Source of the DNA: Mucilaginibacter sp.
GTDB taxonomy: Bacteria > Bacteroidota > Bacteroidia > Sphingobacteriales > Sphingobacteriaceae
Direction of reading: 5' to 3'
DNA length: 36,308 nt
NCBI GenBank assembly: GCA_028287925.1
Contig: JAQBOS010000323.1
Location: 1 to 36,308 of the forward strand
Positions 7,795-17,239 of this stretch are shown here, piece after piece. The notes under the pieces were generated by a model that worked only from the letters and a program-made list of their open reading frames with translations, searched no databases and had not been told where the DNA came from. The position numbers were made by a program, and so were the translations under genes. Every line of letters starts with the position of its first letter. Position 1 is the first letter of the stretch.

Positions 7795-10392
7795 ATGTCA
7801 CTATCTTTTAATACGCCAGGCAAGCCCCTAACAATTTTGAAATATTTATTCATTATTACTGTTGGCTTTATTAGTTCGAAAGGATTCTCCCAGGTAAAAA
7901 CTGATAGCATAAATGTAGCGCTTGAACCTGAGTATGATAAAGTGACCGGTGCACATCGTTTTCTTTTAGGAGAAAATTACAGGAAGCTATGGTCTACAAA
8001 AGTTACACTGAAAGTATTTCACCTGTCAAAGGAAAAAGGCGGTTTAAAGATCTTACAGCCCGGTGGCGGCATGCAAACCAAATCGCTCAGGCTGCAGGAC
8101 TCAAGCGGGCAGGAGTGGGTATTGCGCACCATACAAAAGTACCCTGAAAAGGTATTACCAAAGGACCTGCGACAAACTATAGCTAAAGATATTGTACAGG
8201 ACCAGATCTCCGCAGAGCATCCTTTTGCAGCATTAACCGTTCCTCCTTTGGCGCAGGCGCTGGGTATTCCGCATGCGCATCCACAAGTAGTTTATGTTCC
8301 GGACGACCCTGAATTGGGTAAATATCGTAAAGACTATGCCAACCAGGTTTTTTTATTTGAGGAAAGAGAACCGTTAAACGTTGAGAAAACAGATAATGTA
8401 GGTAAGGTACAAGGCAAGCTGCAGGCAGATAATGATAACCGGGTTGACCAGAAACTTGTTTTAAGAGCACGTTTGCTTGACTTTTTGCTTGGAGACTGGG
8501 ATCGGCATGAAGATCAATGGCGTTTTGAGCGGGTAAAAGACAGTACAGGGATCTTTTATGAGCCAGTACCCCGTGACAGGGACCAGGTTTATAATAATGC
8601 ATACGGTGCTTTGCCCTGGCTAGCCTCAAGGCACCTGTTTATGGCCAAGTTTCAAAGTTATGGCGATCATATCCGCTCAATTAACCGCTGGAATTTGAAT
8701 GGTCGTAATTTTGACCGTTATTTTTTGAATGAGTTGAATGAGCAGGACTGGGAAACCCAGATCGCTTATGTGCAAAGCAAACTTACCGATCAGGTAATAA
8801 CAGATGCGGTAAAACAAATGCCGGCAAATATCTACAAGCTGAGCGGAGCAGAAATTACGGGCAAGCTTATAGCCCGCAGAAATATACTGAAACAACAGGC
8901 TTTAAAATACTACCACTTTCTTTCGGCAACTGTAGAGATTCCCACATCAGAAAGCAGGGAGCATTTTGATATTACTAACCAATCCGACGGTAAAGTAGCC
9001 GTAATCATAAGCAACCTTAAAAAGAGTGGAAAGCTTGAACGGACTACTTATCAGCGCATATTTGATCCTGCGGTTACCAATGAAATAAGGCTTTACGGTA
9101 TTGATGGTAAAGATGTTTTTGCCGTACACGGTAATGAGCATTCGCCAATAACAATAAGAATGGTAGGCGGTAAGGGTGAGGATACCTTTTTAATAGATAG
9201 TAATATAACCGGAAAGGGAAACAGGTATGTTTATGATCGTTCAGACAAAAAGAACAACCTGCCTAAAAGCTCACAAGCCCACTTGCGTGTCTCAACAGAT
9301 ACCGGGGTTAACAACTACCATGCATTGGGTTATAAGTATAATTTTCTTCAGCCACTAATATTAGGTAGTTATAACAGTGATTATGGCTTACAGCTGATGA
9401 CTGACTTTATTTATCAAAAACAGGGTTTCAGGAAAGACCCTTATGCTTTCAGACAAAGTTTGGTGGTTAATTACGGATTTGGGGCAAACTCCTTATTGTT
9501 AGACTATACCGGCGAATTTAAGCAGGCTATAGGAAAGAGCGATCTTTGGGTTAATATATTATCAAAGGGACCAAACTATCAAAGCTACTTTTTTGGCCTC
9601 GGTAACGAAACACAGTATGTAAACAAAGGGGAGAAGGAAAGAAAATATTACCGTAACGTTTATAATTTTCTAAATGCTGATGTAAGAATAAAACACACCT
9701 ACGGCAGTTGGACAGCAAGCGGAGGTGTTATAGCGCAATATTATAATGGCGATGAAGACAGTAATCATAACCGGTTTTTAAATGATTATGATGCGTTGCA
9801 TCCCGATCAAAAAGTATTTACCACGCAAGCCAATGCGGGGCTTATTGCAGGCCTTGTTCTGGATACTCGCGACAAGGGTATAATACCACATAATGGCATG
9901 TTGTGGAATACAACCATAACGGGCTTAAAGGGACTGAACTCCGATTCGCACAGCTATGGCCAGGTAACAACTGATTTTAGCTTTTTTATAAACCCGGATA
10001 AGGACTCAATATTTGTTATTGGCAACCGGATTGGCGGGGGTACAACCATAGGGAATGCTTCTTATTACCAGCAATTGCAGCTTGGGGGCATTCAAAATTT
10101 AAGAGGATTCTACAGCGGCAGGTTTACAGGCAAAACTATGGCTTATGACAACCTCACCTTACGCCTTAAATTATTTGATTACGCCTCCTACATATTGCCC
10201 GGGGCATTCGGTATAGTAGGCTTTAATGATATCGGCAGGGTTTGGATCCCCGGCGAATCATCAAACCAGTGGCATGATGGTTACGGCGGCGGGTTTTACC
10301 TCATCCCGGCACAATTGATACTTGTACAGGCTGTTGTAGGTTTTTCAAAGGATGGAGCTTACCCGTATATTTCGGCAGGGTTCAGATTTTAA
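7795..10392 (+). CDS. Outer-membrane beta-barrel protein (BamA/TamA/surface-antigen-like C-terminus) with N-terminal kinase-fold-like domain
   Basis: Signal peptide; kinase-like GQEWVLRTIQK, LLDFLLGDWDRHEDQWRF, EPVPRDRDQ; C-terminal barrel with LQLGGIQNLRGFYSGRFTGK and terminal aromatic YPYISAGFRF. Confidence 0.75.
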   Translation: MSLSFNTPGKPLTILKYLFIITVGFISSKGFSQVKTDSINVALEPEYDKVTGAHRFLLGENYRKLWSTKVTLKVFHLSKEKGGLKILQPGGGMQTKSLRLQDSSGQEWVLRTIQKYPEKVLPKDLRQTIAKDIVQDQISAEHPFAALTVPPLAQALGIPHAHPQVVYVPDDPELGKYRKDYANQVFLFEEREPLNVEKTDNVGKVQGKLQADNDNRVDQKLVLRARLLDFLLGDWDRHEDQWRFERVKDSTGIFYEPVPRDRDQVYNNAYGALPWLASRHLFMAKFQSYGDHIRSINRWNLNGRNFDRYFLNELNEQDWETQIAYVQSKLTDQVITDAVKQMPANIYKLSGAEITGKLIARRNILKQQALKYYHFLSATVEIPTSESREHFDITNQSDGKVAVIISNLKKSGKLERTTYQRIFDPAVTNEIRLYGIDGKDVFAVHGNEHSPITIRMVGGKGEDTFLIDSNITGKGNRYVYDRSDKKNNLPKSSQAHLRVSTDTGVNNYHALGYKYNFLQPLILGSYNSDYGLQLMTDFIYQKQGFRKDPYAFRQSLVVNYGFGANSLLLDYTGEFKQAIGKSDLWVNILSKGPNYQSYFFGLGNETQYVNKGEKERKYYRNVYNFLNADVRIKHTYGSWTASGGVIAQYYNGDEDSNHNRFLNDYDALHPDQKVFTTQANAGLIAGLVLDTRDKGIIPHNGMLWNTTITGLKGLNSDSHSYGQVTTDFSFFINPDKDSIFVIGNRIGGGTTIGNASYYQQLQLGGIQNLRGFYSGRFTGKTMAYDNLTLRLKLFDYASYILPGAFGIVGFNDIGRVWIPGESSNQWHDGYGGGFYLIPAQLILVQAVVGFSKDGAYPYISAGFRF

Positions 10393-10394
10393 AT

Positions 10395-10516
10395 GAATGT
10401 GCGGATGTGCAGATATGCAAATGTGCGGATGAGGAAAATGATGTGCCGCTCATGAAAATAAATATGCGGATTTAATTTTTTTCATCCGCACATCCGCACA
10501 TTCAAAATCCGCACAT
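10395..10516. repeat. Iterated inverted repeat between convergent genes
   Basis: GAATGTGCGGATGTGC (10395-10410) and exact reverse complement GCACATCCGCACATTC (10488-10503), with further degenerate copies of ATGTGCGGAT. Confidence 0.8.
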
Positions 10517-10521
10517 CAATT

Positions 10522-12903
10522 TTAATTCTCTACCACAGCTGTATTCAATTGCTTATAAAATTCATCGTAATTAAATACCTTTTCAAAAGGTTCATTTTGG
10601 TTATGCAATATGCCAACCCTCAATGCCTTTAATCCGGATACTCCCTGCAGGTCTTCTACTTCAAATTCTTCAATTTTAGGGGCCAGGATGCCATGATCCT
10701 GTAATAGGTTTATATATTTAATATAGTCCTGTTCTTCTTCAAATTTTGAAAAAATGATGGTTATTTTGTTCTGCTGGGTAATGCGTTCTTTGGTGCCTTT
10801 TATGTATGCTTTGTCAATCCGCTTTTTAATAACTTCGTACCTGATATTATAAGCGCCATCAATGTCAAAATGCTTTTCATCCATCCGGAAACGGATAGAT
10901 ATAGGCGCACTGAATATTAATATCAATGAAGTAACATTTAGCGGATAAGGCAAGATCTTTTTAAGATGGTATTGCTCAATCTGCATCTCGCACAACACCA
11001 GCAGCTGCCAGAAACGTAAATGTTCAAGATGGGCCAGGTCAAATGTTTTATTGGGGGCTATAGAGGCGCCGGCATATAAATTGTGTTCAACGCCATCGGT
11101 TTTAAATCTTTCAAAATAATGCGGAAAATATGCCTGGGCATCTGTTTGCCTGTTATCAAGTATGCTAATCAGCTTTTCGTTTATTAAAGTTAAAGTAATT
11201 TCATACTTGCGCCTGTTAACGTAAAAGTCACCGGTTATTTTATCTGTATTTCTAAAGTATTCTCTAACCAGCTTTGAAATTTCCTTGCTGAATTTCTTAT
11301 TTTCCCTTAATAATGGATGAATGTTTACCTCCAGGTAACTTTGAATGTGTTGCTCGGTATCGGCCTTTACCCCGGTAACCAGGTCATCAATAAAATTTTT
11401 AAGGTCAAACAGTTCCTGTTCAGCGCTAACAATATCATTTGATTGCTGCATTTGCTCAAGCAACAAAATAAGTTTTTCCAGTTGATAACTTAAATCATTA
11501 GTAACGCTTAAATTCCTGGTAATTGATGAGTCTTTTATATCAATTTGTCCGTATAAAGGATAAACGTCATGAAAAACTATTTCTTTGGGCGTATAACTTT
11601 TACCGGCATTTTTACTTTGAATATGTTTTAAGGCCTCTTCCCTGAATTTCCAGTTTACGCTGGGATGTAATTTGGTGTAGTTTTTTTGTATTACCGCCTG
11701 GATCTGGTTTTGCAGATCGGTTACCTTACGGTAAATGGTATCTACTATAAACGGCATTACAATTTCCAGCTTTTTAGCATTAACGCTATTGAGGTCACGT
11801 GTTCTTTTTGAAACCAGCTCTAAAATACCAAGTAACATCCCGTTCTTAACAACCGGGGCTAAAATGAAGCTGCGAATATCCTGGGCTGCGAAATGTTGCG
11901 ATAGCTTGCTATCCGGATTTTGTGCAACAAACTCAGGCAGGTCTGTAATGGCTATTGGATTGTGATCCTTAACCAGGCTTTGATAGGAGTCGGCTCTAAG
12001 CATTTTCTGACAATCGCCATCGGCCTTTCCGGCCAGCATATAACTTTTAACCTTTTGCCCCGAAGTGGTAGAGAATTTGTCGCTTTCCTTGTCAAAAGAA
12101 GTAAAGCCAATATGAAGGTCGGGGATCTTAAATATCGATCTGAATATTGTTTCGAGGCTTTCCTCCAGTTCAGATGATTCCACATCGCCCAATAAATTGC
12201 CTTTTAAACTCGAAACTGCGTTTTCAACTGTTGCATCAAACAGGGTCATTATGCCAAAGCCTTTCAGGATCCAACTGTTTGGCGGGAATTTTTCTTTCCA
12301 CAGCGCCAGGTCATCATAATTATCCATTAAAAGGTCGATGTCCTCTTTGTTCAGCATTTTTGATTTTTCGGTAGGTATTATCTCCAAAAAATCGGCATTA
12401 TATAAAATGCGGTAATGTTTAGTAATGCCATCAGCTGTAGGGATATCGTAAAAAAGCGGCTTGCCAAAATCTAAACGTGTTCCATAAAACTGGTTGAGTA
12501 TTATACAACAGCTCATTATATAAAACTGGTGCTCATCAAAATCGCGGATATTAAAATCAAAATCCTTGCCGGCGGCTTTTAAGATCTCCTTAAACCTGTC
12601 GGTATAATTAAACGTTAGGCCCAAATAGGGGATGCTCACTGCTTTTATTTCATTTTTAGAGAGTATTGCAGGAAACAGGCCCTCCAGCAAATGAGAAATT
12701 ATGATTTCATTATTTGCAATCTGGTCAATGCTTTCTATCCCTTCCCTTAATTCGGGAAAAGGCTGTATTTCTTTTAATAATAATTTAGCTTTTTTTGCAT
12801 CAATGCCCGTTCCGTTTGCTGTAGCTTCTTCCAGACCCTCGATTATTTTGTGAAAGGAAAGCTTAATTTGAAATGGATTATCTGAAAATTGCGGAAATAA
12901 CAT
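10522..12903 (-). CDS. GAF domain-containing cytoplasmic protein
   Basis: 793 aa without signal peptide; central GAF-like segment (ETIFRSIFKIPDLHIGFTSFD ... SFILAPVVKNGMLLGILELVSKR). Confidence 0.65.
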   Translation of the reverse strand: MLFPQFSDNPFQIKLSFHKIIEGLEEATANGTGIDAKKAKLLLKEIQPFPELREGIESIDQIANNEIIISHLLEGLFPAILSKNEIKAVSIPYLGLTFNYTDRFKEILKAAGKDFDFNIRDFDEHQFYIMSCCIILNQFYGTRLDFGKPLFYDIPTADGITKHYRILYNADFLEIIPTEKSKMLNKEDIDLLMDNYDDLALWKEKFPPNSWILKGFGIMTLFDATVENAVSSLKGNLLGDVESSELEESLETIFRSIFKIPDLHIGFTSFDKESDKFSTTSGQKVKSYMLAGKADGDCQKMLRADSYQSLVKDHNPIAITDLPEFVAQNPDSKLSQHFAAQDIRSFILAPVVKNGMLLGILELVSKRTRDLNSVNAKKLEIVMPFIVDTIYRKVTDLQNQIQAVIQKNYTKLHPSVNWKFREEALKHIQSKNAGKSYTPKEIVFHDVYPLYGQIDIKDSSITRNLSVTNDLSYQLEKLILLLEQMQQSNDIVSAEQELFDLKNFIDDLVTGVKADTEQHIQSYLEVNIHPLLRENKKFSKEISKLVREYFRNTDKITGDFYVNRRKYEITLTLINEKLISILDNRQTDAQAYFPHYFERFKTDGVEHNLYAGASIAPNKTFDLAHLEHLRFWQLLVLCEMQIEQYHLKKILPYPLNVTSLILIFSAPISIRFRMDEKHFDIDGAYNIRYEVIKKRIDKAYIKGTKERITQQNKITIIFSKFEEEQDYIKYINLLQDHGILAPKIEEFEVEDLQGVSGLKALRVGILHNQNEPFEKVFNYDEFYKQLNTAVVEN

Positions 12904-13046
12904 AGTTTGATAATATTTATCATTGCGAATTTACCAAAAAAATGACTATTAAGTAATTACGGAAAAATTGATTACATGCAGATGAACCCATTATTGCACT
13001 AAACCAACTTTGGTTTTATTTTAACTTAATATTCAGCGCTTTAGTT

Positions 13047-13658
13047 TTACTTTTTTATAAAAACGAGTGATGCGGCAGACCCAACACCCAGTAATGCGCC
13101 GGCAGTTACATCTGTTGGGTAATGAACCCCAAGATACATTCTGGAGTAACTAACCGTGCCCGCCCATAAAAACGCCGGTGCAATTATATACCATTTGGGG
13201 TATGCAATTGATAAGGCGGTTGCCGTTGCAATGGTTGAAGCTGCGTGCCCGGATGGAAACGAAGTGCTGCCGGCCCGGTAAACAGGAACAATATTTATAT
13301 TCTGAATAAAAGGCCTGCGGCGTTTAACAAAATGCTTAATAAGCGCCATCATTCCGTACGAAACTGCCGTGCTGCTGGCCACATATAATGAATTTTGACG
13401 CAAAGCCTCATTATGCCCTATAATACCACCAACAAGCATAGCTGCCGGCACCCCGATATCGCCATAACGGTAAGTGTTTGACATAAAGAGCATAAATTCT
13501 GTTTTTTCAGGTGTGCGGGTATTTTGAATATCAATCATTACCCGGTCATCAAATTGTTGAATGGGTGATTGCGCTAAGGCTTTGTTTAAACAAATAAAAG
13601 ATATTAGCAGTTGTATGAATATTGTCAGTGTAAAATTTTTATTAAAAAATATGGACAT
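13047..13658 (-). CDS. PAP2 superfamily phosphatase, membrane-associated
   Basis: PAP2 tripartite signature KHFVKRRRPF, FPSGHAAS, SRMYLGVHYPTDV. Confidence 0.92.
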   Translation of the reverse strand: MSIFFNKNFTLTIFIQLLISFICLNKALAQSPIQQFDDRVMIDIQNTRTPEKTEFMLFMSNTYRYGDIGVPAAMLVGGIIGHNEALRQNSLYVASSTAVSYGMMALIKHFVKRRRPFIQNINIVPVYRAGSTSFPSGHAASTIATATALSIAYPKWYIIAPAFLWAGTVSYSRMYLGVHYPTDVTAGALLGVGSAASLVFIKK

Positions 13659-13780
13659 GTAACGGGGTAGTTAGAATGTTTTGCAGATTGATTGTTTATT
13701 TTTACAGTTATTAAGCAAGTTACCACTATTTAAATCAACCACAAATAAAAGCTAATTTGCCTTTCAAAATATCCGGCATT

Positions 13781-15094
13781 ATGAATTATCAGCAACTACT
13801 TGAACAGGCACAGGATTATGTGCTAACCTATTATAAAGATCATGACACCTCGAGCCTTATTTACCATAACCTGGATCACACTAAAGACGTTGTAGCGGCC
13901 GGCATCAAAATAGCCAATCATTATCAGCTAAGCGACGATGATTTTTTTATTGTTTTGGCCGCAGTTTGGTTTCATGACCTGGGGTATATGGTTGATATTG
14001 CCACTCATGAAGAAAAAGGCGCTGAAATAGCCGCCAAATTTTTGGAGGAACATCACGTTAATAAAAAACATATCGACCTGGTTGTAAATTGTATAATGGC
14101 TACCAGGATGCCGCAGGCACCTAAAACATTACTCGAAGAGATTGTTTGCGATGCGGACCTGTTTCATTTGGGCACCGATGATTTTAAAGAGAAGGACAAA
14201 CTTTTATTAAAAGAAATTAACCTGATGCACCATACCGATCTGAATAAACAGCAGTGGCGGGAAAAAACTATCAAATTTTTAGAGAGCCACAGTTACCATA
14301 CCGATTATTGTAAAGTGTTACTTAATGATACAAAGGAGAAAAACCTGGAAGAATTAAAAAAGAAGTGGGAGAAGGAAGAGAAGGAGCAGCAAAAAGAGGA
14401 AGAAAAGAAACGGGAAAAAGAAGAAAAGAAATTACATAAGCAGGAAACGAAGATTGACGCAACCATTATTGAAGATCATGAACATGCTGCCGAAGTAACT
14501 GAAGAGAAGTTTGAAGGCAAAAAGAAGAAAGACAAGGATAAAGATGAAAGGCCTGAAAAGGGAATTGAAACCATGTTCAGGATCAGTTCAAGCAATCACC
14601 AGCGTTTAAGCGATATGGCTGATAAAAAGGCTCATATTATGATAACCGTCAACTCTATTATTTTATCGGCAATTATCAGTTTGGTGCTGCGCCGTTTAAA
14701 TGAGTATGGCTATTTGATAATTCCATCGTTTATTTTACTTACGGTGAGCCTTTTAGCTATGACTTTTTCAATACTGTCAACCCGCCCATCAATACCAAAT
14801 GGTGTTTTTACAAAGGCAGACCTTGAGGAGAAAAAAGTTAACCTGCTGTTTTTTGGTAATTTTTATAAAATGAAGCTGGAAGATTTTAACCATGGGATGC
14901 AAATGATGATGGAGGACAAGGATTTTTTATACGGCAGCCTAATAAAAGACTTGTACGCACAAGGCGTGGTTTTGGGTCGTAAATATCATTTGCTTCGGAT
15001 AGCTTATAATATTTTCATGTTTGGCCTTATTGTAGCCGTTGTTGCATTTATTATTGCATCGGCATTTTTTAGTTATAGCCCTGTTGTTAAATAA
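13781..15094 (+). CDS. HD-domain phosphohydrolase fused to Pycsar-effector-like two-TM module (PycTM/DUF5706-like)
   Basis: HD motifs YHNLDHTKDV, VWFHDLGYM, CDADLFHLG; charged linker; C-terminal FRISSSNHQRLSDMADKKAHIMITVNSIILSAIISLVL ... GRKYHLLRIAYNIFMFGLIVAVVAFIIASAFF. ORF track starts at TTG 13757; ATG 13781 is the more likely start. Confidence 0.85.
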   Translation: MNYQQLLEQAQDYVLTYYKDHDTSSLIYHNLDHTKDVVAAGIKIANHYQLSDDDFFIVLAAVWFHDLGYMVDIATHEEKGAEIAAKFLEEHHVNKKHIDLVVNCIMATRMPQAPKTLLEEIVCDADLFHLGTDDFKEKDKLLLKEINLMHHTDLNKQQWREKTIKFLESHSYHTDYCKVLLNDTKEKNLEELKKKWEKEEKEQQKEEEKKREKEEKKLHKQETKIDATIIEDHEHAAEVTEEKFEGKKKKDKDKDERPEKGIETMFRISSSNHQRLSDMADKKAHIMITVNSIILSAIISLVLRRLNEYGYLIIPSFILLTVSLLAMTFSILSTRPSIPNGVFTKADLEEKKVNLLFFGNFYKMKLEDFNHGMQMMMEDKDFLYGSLIKDLYAQGVVLGRKYHLLRIAYNIFMFGLIVAVVAFIIASAFFSYSPVVK

Positions 15095-17136
15095 TGGAAC
15101 AATACCGTTTTTTCAACCGTGATTTAAGCTGGCTCTCTTTTAATGGACGTGTAATGGAGGAGGCTGCTAATGATAAAGTTCCGCTTTTGGAGCGGATAAA
15201 GTTCCTCAGTATTTTTTCGTCAAACCTGGATGAATTTTACCGGGTACGGATGCCTGTATTACGGGCATTACAAAAGATAGGTGAAAAGGATAATAACAAT
15301 ATAAGCGTTGAGGAACAAAAAGGGATTTTAAAACAGGCGCTGGATCTGATAAATACCCAGCAACAACGATTTGGCGCCATATTAAAAGATCAGCTGATAC
15401 CGCGGCTAAAGAGCTGCAATGTTCGCCTGTTGTATAATGATGCCTTTCCGGATGCGGTAAAAAAGGTGACCACCGAGTACTTTTTATCGGAAGTACTGGC
15501 TTTTTTACAGCCTGTAGCTTTAGATAACGGGAATAAGTTTTTCCCTGAGAATAACAAGCTGTATTTTGTTGTTAATTTGGAAGAAGCCGCTGGAGCCGAA
15601 AAGTTAATTATGCTTAATATCCCATCCGATGAGCTTCCCCGCTTTTTTACTGTAAAAGCTGACGAGGAGACTTATATTGCCTTTTTAGATGATATAATAA
15701 GAAATAACCTGGATAAGGTATTTAAGGATGCCAGGATAAAGGGATGCTATAGCATTAAGGTAACGCGCGACGCTGAGCTTGACCTGCAGGATGAATATCC
15801 TGGAGACCTTTCGGACGAGATTGAGAAACAATTGAAGAAAAGGGATCAGGGCCTTGCAACCCGCTTTTTACATCAGTCGGGGATTCCGTTGCGTACCATG
15901 CAGCTGATAACCGCACAGCTTGACCTGCAAAACGCCAGTGCAACCGAAGGGGGCGTTTATCATAACCTTAGGGATTTCTTCTCGCTGCCTTTAAAATCGC
16001 CGGGAACTTCCTACGAAGATTGGCCTGCTGTAAATCCTGTCGGGTTAGATGAAGCTGTTTCTGTATCATCAATTATTGCAGATAAGGACATGATCATTCA
16101 TACGCCATATCAAAGCTATCATTCAGTATTAAGATTTTTTAATGAAGCTGCTATTAATCCTGATGTTGAGGAGATCTGTATTTCACTTTACCGGGTTGCC
16201 AGTAATTCGCGTATTGTTAATGCGTTGATAAGCGCTGCTAAAAACGGTAAAAGCGTGCAGGTAATGGTTGAGTTAAAGGCCCGGTTTGATGAAGCCAATA
16301 ACCTGAAGTGGGCCAAAAAGATGAAGGACGCCGGTGTTAAAATTATATACAGCGTAACGGCCCTTAAAGTACACGCAAAAATAGCTATAGTAAAAACACG
16401 AAAAGACGGTCGGATAGTTTACTCAGGTTTGCTGGCTACAGGAAATTTTAACGAAACTACGGCTAAGTTTTATACCGATCATATCCTTTTTACTTCAAAT
16501 CCTGACCTGTTACGTGAGATGGAACTGGTGTTTTTGTTTTTGAGCAAACGGGAAAAGCCATCGCCTGATAATCAAATTGATTTTAAACATTTACTGGTTG
16601 CCCGGTTTAACTTGCAAAGTAAATTTATTGAATTGATTGACCGGGAAATTGTCTTTGCCAAAGCGGGAAAGCCTGCAGCCATCACCATAAAAATGAATAA
16701 CCTGGAAGAACGGGTGCTGATCAATAAACTATACGAAGCATCACAGGCCGGGGTGAAAATTGAAATGATAGTGCGAAGCATTTGTTGCCTGATACCGGGT
16801 ATTGCGGGGATGAGTGAGAATATTACCATAAGGCGGATTGTTGACCGCTACCTTGAACATGGCCGGGTTTTTATTTTTAATAATGATGGGAACAAAGAAG
16901 TGTTTTTAGGTTCGGCCGATTGGATGAACAGGAACATCTACCACCGGATTGAAGTTTGTTTCCCTGTGTATGATGAGGCTGTGAAAAACGAGATCATTCA
17001 GATTGTTGCCCTGCAATTGAAGGATAATATACAAGCTGTATCGCTTAATGATGCGCTTGAAAATGTTCCGGTGCCTAAAGGTGAACCGGTTATACAGGCG
17101 CAAAGGGAAATCTACAGGTTGTTATCGGGCGTGTAA
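15094..17136 (+). CDS. ppk1: Polyphosphate kinase 1
   Basis: FFNRDLSWLSFNGRVMEEA, RIKFLSIFSSNLDEFYRVR, TGNFNETTAKFYTD, GMSENITIRRIVDRYLEHGRVFIF, SADWMNRN. Confidence 0.96.
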   Translation: MEQYRFFNRDLSWLSFNGRVMEEAANDKVPLLERIKFLSIFSSNLDEFYRVRMPVLRALQKIGEKDNNNISVEEQKGILKQALDLINTQQQRFGAILKDQLIPRLKSCNVRLLYNDAFPDAVKKVTTEYFLSEVLAFLQPVALDNGNKFFPENNKLYFVVNLEEAAGAEKLIMLNIPSDELPRFFTVKADEETYIAFLDDIIRNNLDKVFKDARIKGCYSIKVTRDAELDLQDEYPGDLSDEIEKQLKKRDQGLATRFLHQSGIPLRTMQLITAQLDLQNASATEGGVYHNLRDFFSLPLKSPGTSYEDWPAVNPVGLDEAVSVSSIIADKDMIIHTPYQSYHSVLRFFNEAAINPDVEEICISLYRVASNSRIVNALISAAKNGKSVQVMVELKARFDEANNLKWAKKMKDAGVKIIYSVTALKVHAKIAIVKTRKDGRIVYSGLLATGNFNETTAKFYTDHILFTSNPDLLREMELVFLFLSKREKPSPDNQIDFKHLLVARFNLQSKFIELIDREIVFAKAGKPAAITIKMNNLEERVLINKLYEASQAGVKIEMIVRSICCLIPGIAGMSENITIRRIVDRYLEHGRVFIFNNDGNKEVFLGSADWMNRNIYHRIEVCFPVYDEAVKNEIIQIVALQLKDNIQAVSLNDALENVPVPKGEPVIQAQREIYRLLSGV

Positions 17137-17151
17137 ATACATTATATTATC

Positions 17152-17211
17152 GTAGGGGCGTATCGCATACGCCCTATTCGCGTGCACAGAGCGTATGCGA
17201 TACGCCCCTAC
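17152..17211. repeat. Perfect 21-bp inverted repeat between convergent genes (terminator/MITE-like)
   Basis: GTAGGGGCGTATCGCATACGC (17152-17172) / GCGTATGCGATACGCCCCTAC (17191-17211). Confidence 0.85.
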
Positions 17212-17239
17212 ACAATTGGGGTTATGGTATAGTTCAAAA

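Noticed and set aside
8183-8629. 148-aa minus-strand ORF inside the barrel/kinase-like gene
   Set aside because: Fully antisense to a strongly supported CDS with no recognisable domain.
13781-15094. A complete Pycsar anti-phage system
   Set aside because: No cyclase is recognisable nearby; the partner gene is ppk1, so only an effector-like module can be supported.
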